Below are positions 61,662 to 64,000 of a stretch of 64,000 nt of DNA, piece after piece. Position numbers and translations under genes: made by a program. The notes beneath the pieces are model-generated. The model was not told the origin of the DNA and did no database searches. It saw only the letters and a list, made by a program, of their open reading frames with translations. The DNA is from Gemmata massiliana (GTDB lineage: Bacteria > Planctomycetota > Planctomycetia > Gemmatales > Gemmataceae). The stretch spans positions 2,232,001-2,296,000 of the forward strand of contig NZ_LR593886.1 of NCBI RefSeq assembly GCF_901538265.1. The letters run 5' to 3'. Every line of letters starts with the position of its first letter. Within the stretch, counting starts at the first letter, position 1.

Positions 61662-62543
61662 ATGCTCCCCATTAATCTCTCGGGCAAAGTCGCACTCGTC
61701 TCCGGCGTCGGCGACAACATCAGTTTCGCGTGGTACATCGCGAAGACGCTCCAGGCGGCCGGGGCCACGATCGTGCTCGCGTGCCACCCGCGCGTGATGG
61801 GGATCGTCGAGGGGGTGCTCACCCGCGACGTGGACCGGGAGTCGCGCCTGCTGCCGGACGGGAGCGAGTTCAAGCCGGCGAAGCTGTTTCCGTGTGACGC
61901 GAGCTACGACACGATGGCCGACGTGCCGGAAGAGATCCGCACCAACCGTCGGTACGCGCAGTTCCCGGAATACTCGATCCAGGGCACCGTGGATGCGGTT
62001 GCGAAGGAGTTCGGCGGGATCGACATCCTCATTCACTCGATCGCGTTCAGCTCGGAAATCAAGAAGTCGCTGATCGAGACGAGCCGCAAGGCGTACCACG
62101 AGGCGATGGGGATCTCGTCGTACTCGCTCGTGAGCATGGTTCGGGCAGCGGCGCCCCACATGGCGAACCGGCCGGGCGGGGCGAGCGTGGTGGGGCTGAC
62201 CTACGTTGCCGGCGAGCGGGTCGTCCCACACTACGGCGGTGGCATGGGCACCTGCAAGGCTGCGCTCCAGATGGACGCGAAGCAGCTCTCGTGGTTCGTG
62301 GGCGACAAGAACGTGCGCGTGAACCTGATCTCCGCCGGCCCCTACGCCAGTCGCGCGGCGCGGGCGATCAACCCGGACTTCGACAAGCTCATCACGCACG
62401 CGGCCGAGCACTCCCCGCTGCGCCGGCCGATCGAGCCGGAAGAGGTCGCGAATGCGACCCTCTACCTGTGCAGCCCGTTCGCCAGCGCTGTGACCGGTCA
62501 GATCCTTTACGTGGACTGCGGTTACAACATCATGGGGACGTGA
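61662..62543 (+). CDS. fabI: Enoyl-[acyl-carrier-protein] reductase, plant/chlamydia-type FabI (293 aa)
   Basis: The enzyme makes the last reduction in each cycle of fatty-acid elongation. It is an SDR protein with VSGVGDNISFAWYIAKTLQAAGA at the cofactor site. The insert ESRLLPDGSEFKPAKLFPCDASYDTMADVPEEIRTNRRYAQF and the segment LIHSIAFSSEIKKSLIETSRKAYHEAMGISSYS are features of the long plastid-type enzymes. Catalytic residues are predicted as Tyr191 and Lys199, eight apart, with another Tyr at 181, matching the plant spacing. The start at 61662 fits the domain start. Confidence 0.95.
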   Translation: MLPINLSGKVALVSGVGDNISFAWYIAKTLQAAGATIVLACHPRVMGIVEGVLTRDVDRESRLLPDGSEFKPAKLFPCDASYDTMADVPEEIRTNRRYAQFPEYSIQGTVDAVAKEFGGIDILIHSIAFSSEIKKSLIETSRKAYHEAMGISSYSLVSMVRAAAPHMANRPGGASVVGLTYVAGERVVPHYGGGMGTCKAALQMDAKQLSWFVGDKNVRVNLISAGPYASRAARAINPDFDKLITHAAEHSPLRRPIEPEEVANATLYLCSPFASAVTGQILYVDCGYNIMGT

Positions 62544-62596
62544 TTCGCGGATATAATTAAGACTTAATCGGTCCGTATTGTAATCGCGAGATTCCT

Positions 62597-64000
62597 ATGG
62601 CTATCCCTATCACGTGCCCCGGTTGCTCGGCCCGGATGAACGCGCCCGACGCCGCGGCCGGCAAGAAGGTCAAGTGCCCCAAGTGCCAGAAGGTGCTTGA
62701 GGTGCCGGAGTTGGTCGTAGACGCTCCGGCCTTCGAGGTGGTGGAGGACGAGCCGGCTCAGCCCGTGAAGAAGCCCACGCCACGACCGGCCGCCAAGCCG
62801 CAGATCGCGGCCGATGTCGTTGTTGATGACGACGATGAAGAAGATGTGCGACCCCGGAAGAAACGCGCGAAGGCCGTGGTCGAAGACGACGAGGACGAAG
62901 ACGACCGGCCCCGAAAGAAAATGAAGAAGAAGTCGGCTGCGGGCGGCTCATCGCTGGCGCGTAACATCGTCGGCGGTGTGGTGCTGGTTATCCTGTTGGG
63001 CGTGGTCGTCTTCGTTTTCTGGGACAAGTTTGGCAAGAAGGAAGAGGTCGCGTCGAACACTCCGCCCGCTGGCGATCCGCCCGCCGGACCGCGGCCAGGG
63101 CCGCAAGGTCCGGGGCCACGAGTGCCAGAACCGAACAATCCTGGACCGAATGCTCCATCCGGCGGTGAGAAACTCAAACTACAAGCCGCGCAGGTTGATA
63201 GCCCTCAGTGGACAGCCGACGGGGAACTGATCCTGGCGCCGTACATCACGAAAGAAAGGCGCCAGGCGTTCGGGGTTTGGGATGTTCGGACAGGCGATCC
63301 GCTCGTTTTGATCGAAGATAAGAAGAATCCGCTTTACCCCGATGCTTCTGGAATTTCGCCCGATCGAAAGCAAGTTTCGATCGTGTCCAAAACGGCAAAA
63401 ACACTGACTCTTTGGAACGTTGCTTCTGGGGTTCTGGAGAAGATCATTAAGCTGTCGCCAGAAACAAAATCTGGCGGCGTGCCCGCGTTCGCTACCTACA
63501 CACCAGACGGCAAGGCGATTGTGACCGCATACGAAGGAGCCTTGCTCCGTGTGGATCTCGAAACCGGGACGGAGAAGGTTCTTCTCAAGGACATCGAGAT
63601 CCACGACGTCAGCTATTGCCCCGAAAAGAACTTGGCCGTTTACAACGCCCTTTTGCCAAATGCAACGGGCGAGTTGCGAGTGGTGGATCTGAACCGACCG
63701 GAAGCGTCTTTCGTCTTGCCCCTCAAAGAAGACGAGCGTCTCAGGCGTCGCCCTGATATCTCGGCCGACGGAAAGACTGTCGTAGCGTACATTGAGGACC
63801 GAACCACACCTGCTAAACCCAAGTGGCTCGTACACGTCTACGACGTGGTATCGAAACAATTAAAGGCACAGGTGCCGCTTCCCACCGAGAGCGAAGATTC
63901 GTCTTTACTGCCGTTGAGTGTTAGTGCGGATGGTAACCGTGTGGTTTGTGGCTATTTGGTTTTGATGTCAGGGATGTCTGTGGGTAAGTGTTGGAGCTAC
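62597..64000 (+). CDS. Zinc-ribbon / charged linker / membrane helix / beta-propeller protein, 3' partial
   Basis: The gene starts MAIPITCPGCSARMNAPDAAAGKKVKCPKCQKVLEVPE, an MJ0042-like zinc ribbon, followed by an acidic-basic linker (DDDDEEDVRPRKKRAKAVVEDDEDEDDRPRKKMKKKS), a membrane helix (IVGGVVLVILLGVVVFVFW), a Pro/Gly linker and propeller blades (SPQWTADGELILAPY, ASGISPDRKQVSIVSKTAKTLTLWNV, FATYTPDGKAIVTAYEGALLRV). It runs off the right edge at codon 468. The layout suits a sensor or scaffold with its ribbon inside and propeller outside. The function is unknown. Confidence 0.85.
   Translation, partial: MAIPITCPGCSARMNAPDAAAGKKVKCPKCQKVLEVPELVVDAPAFEVVEDEPAQPVKKPTPRPAAKPQIAADVVVDDDDEEDVRPRKKRAKAVVEDDEDEDDRPRKKMKKKSAAGGSSLARNIVGGVVLVILLGVVVFVFWDKFGKKEEVASNTPPAGDPPAGPRPGPQGPGPRVPEPNNPGPNAPSGGEKLKLQAAQVDSPQWTADGELILAPYITKERRQAFGVWDVRTGDPLVLIEDKKNPLYPDASGISPDRKQVSIVSKTAKTLTLWNVASGVLEKIIKLSPETKSGGVPAFATYTPDGKAIVTAYEGALLRVDLETGTEKVLLKDIEIHDVSYCPEKNLAVYNALLPNATGELRVVDLNRPEASFVLPLKEDERLRRRPDISADGKTVVAYIEDRTTPAKPKWLVHVYDVVSKQLKAQVPLPTESEDSSLLPLSVSADGNRVVCGYLVLMSGMSVGKCWSY

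Noticed and set aside
1..64000. tRNA, rRNA, CRISPR array, insertion sequence or prophage
   Set aside because: Gaps between genes were scanned by eye for T-arm motifs, regularly spaced repeats and transposase motifs, and none was convincing; a tRNAscan-SE or CRISPR-finder run could still find something missed.

Overview
The window looks like chromosomal DNA of a high-GC planctomycete, most likely of the Gemmata group (Gemmataceae). This is judged from family content, not from a database search. It carries two planctomycete hallmark families (a DUF1501 Tat-exported protein and a DUF1559 pseudopilin), a TIGR02996 repeat-companion protein, an ECF sigma factor fused to WD40 repeats, DUF1080, DUF4198 and DUF3754 proteins, many secreted beta-propeller proteins, and genes for a Gram-negative envelope (KdsC, a possible LptC/LptA-like protein, MlaE). 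About 53 genes are supported, mostly short transcription units on both strands. I saw no rRNA, tRNA, CRISPR array, transposase or phage structural gene.

Layout. 0-6 kb: the end of kdsC, a very large OstA/LptC-like envelope protein, and a leftward set of ECF sigma factor, membrane protein and small exported protein. 6-12 kb: CorA, an acidic/basic block protein, an M50 protease, MlaE, citrate synthase, a zinc-ribbon membrane protein and a STAS protein. 12-20 kb: a polytopic membrane protein with a palindromic element inserted in frame, an esterase/SMP-30 fusion, agmatine deiminase, a lone response regulator and a secreted propeller. 20-25 kb: a coupled retropepsin-like protease pair, a protein phosphatase, a SugE/Gdx exporter behind a predicted guanidine-II (mini-ykkC) riboswitch, RecQ, a SprT-like protein and DUF4198. 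25-36 kb: CocE-type hydrolase, DUF1501, lipoprotein, SigA-type sigma factor, hybrid sensor kinase, PQQ-like propeller. 36-48 kb: repeat-bearing and lipoprotein genes, a pseudo-caspase/S41 protease fusion, aminotransferase, DUF3754, MFS transporter, DUF1080, csrA, HEAT-like protein. 48-64 kb: ECF-WD40 fusion, DUF1559, WD40 protein, TIGR02996, glutathione peroxidase, YhaM-like HD nuclease, DUF72, an AbiTii-like candidate defence gene, CPBP protease, ABC exporter, plant-type FabI, and a truncated zinc-ribbon/propeller gene.

The intergenic DNA is rich in small palindromes. At least seven dispersed-looking hairpin families occur, one of them both between genes and inside a coding sequence. Several hairpins lie between convergent genes and probably also end transcription.

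The strongest unusual signals are the tandem ACGA-loop hairpins before the SMR exporter, the translated palindromic element at 13.3 kb, the caspase-like domain without its catalytic dyad fused to a C-terminal processing protease, the plant/chlamydia-type enoyl reductase, and the isolated AbiTii-like gene.
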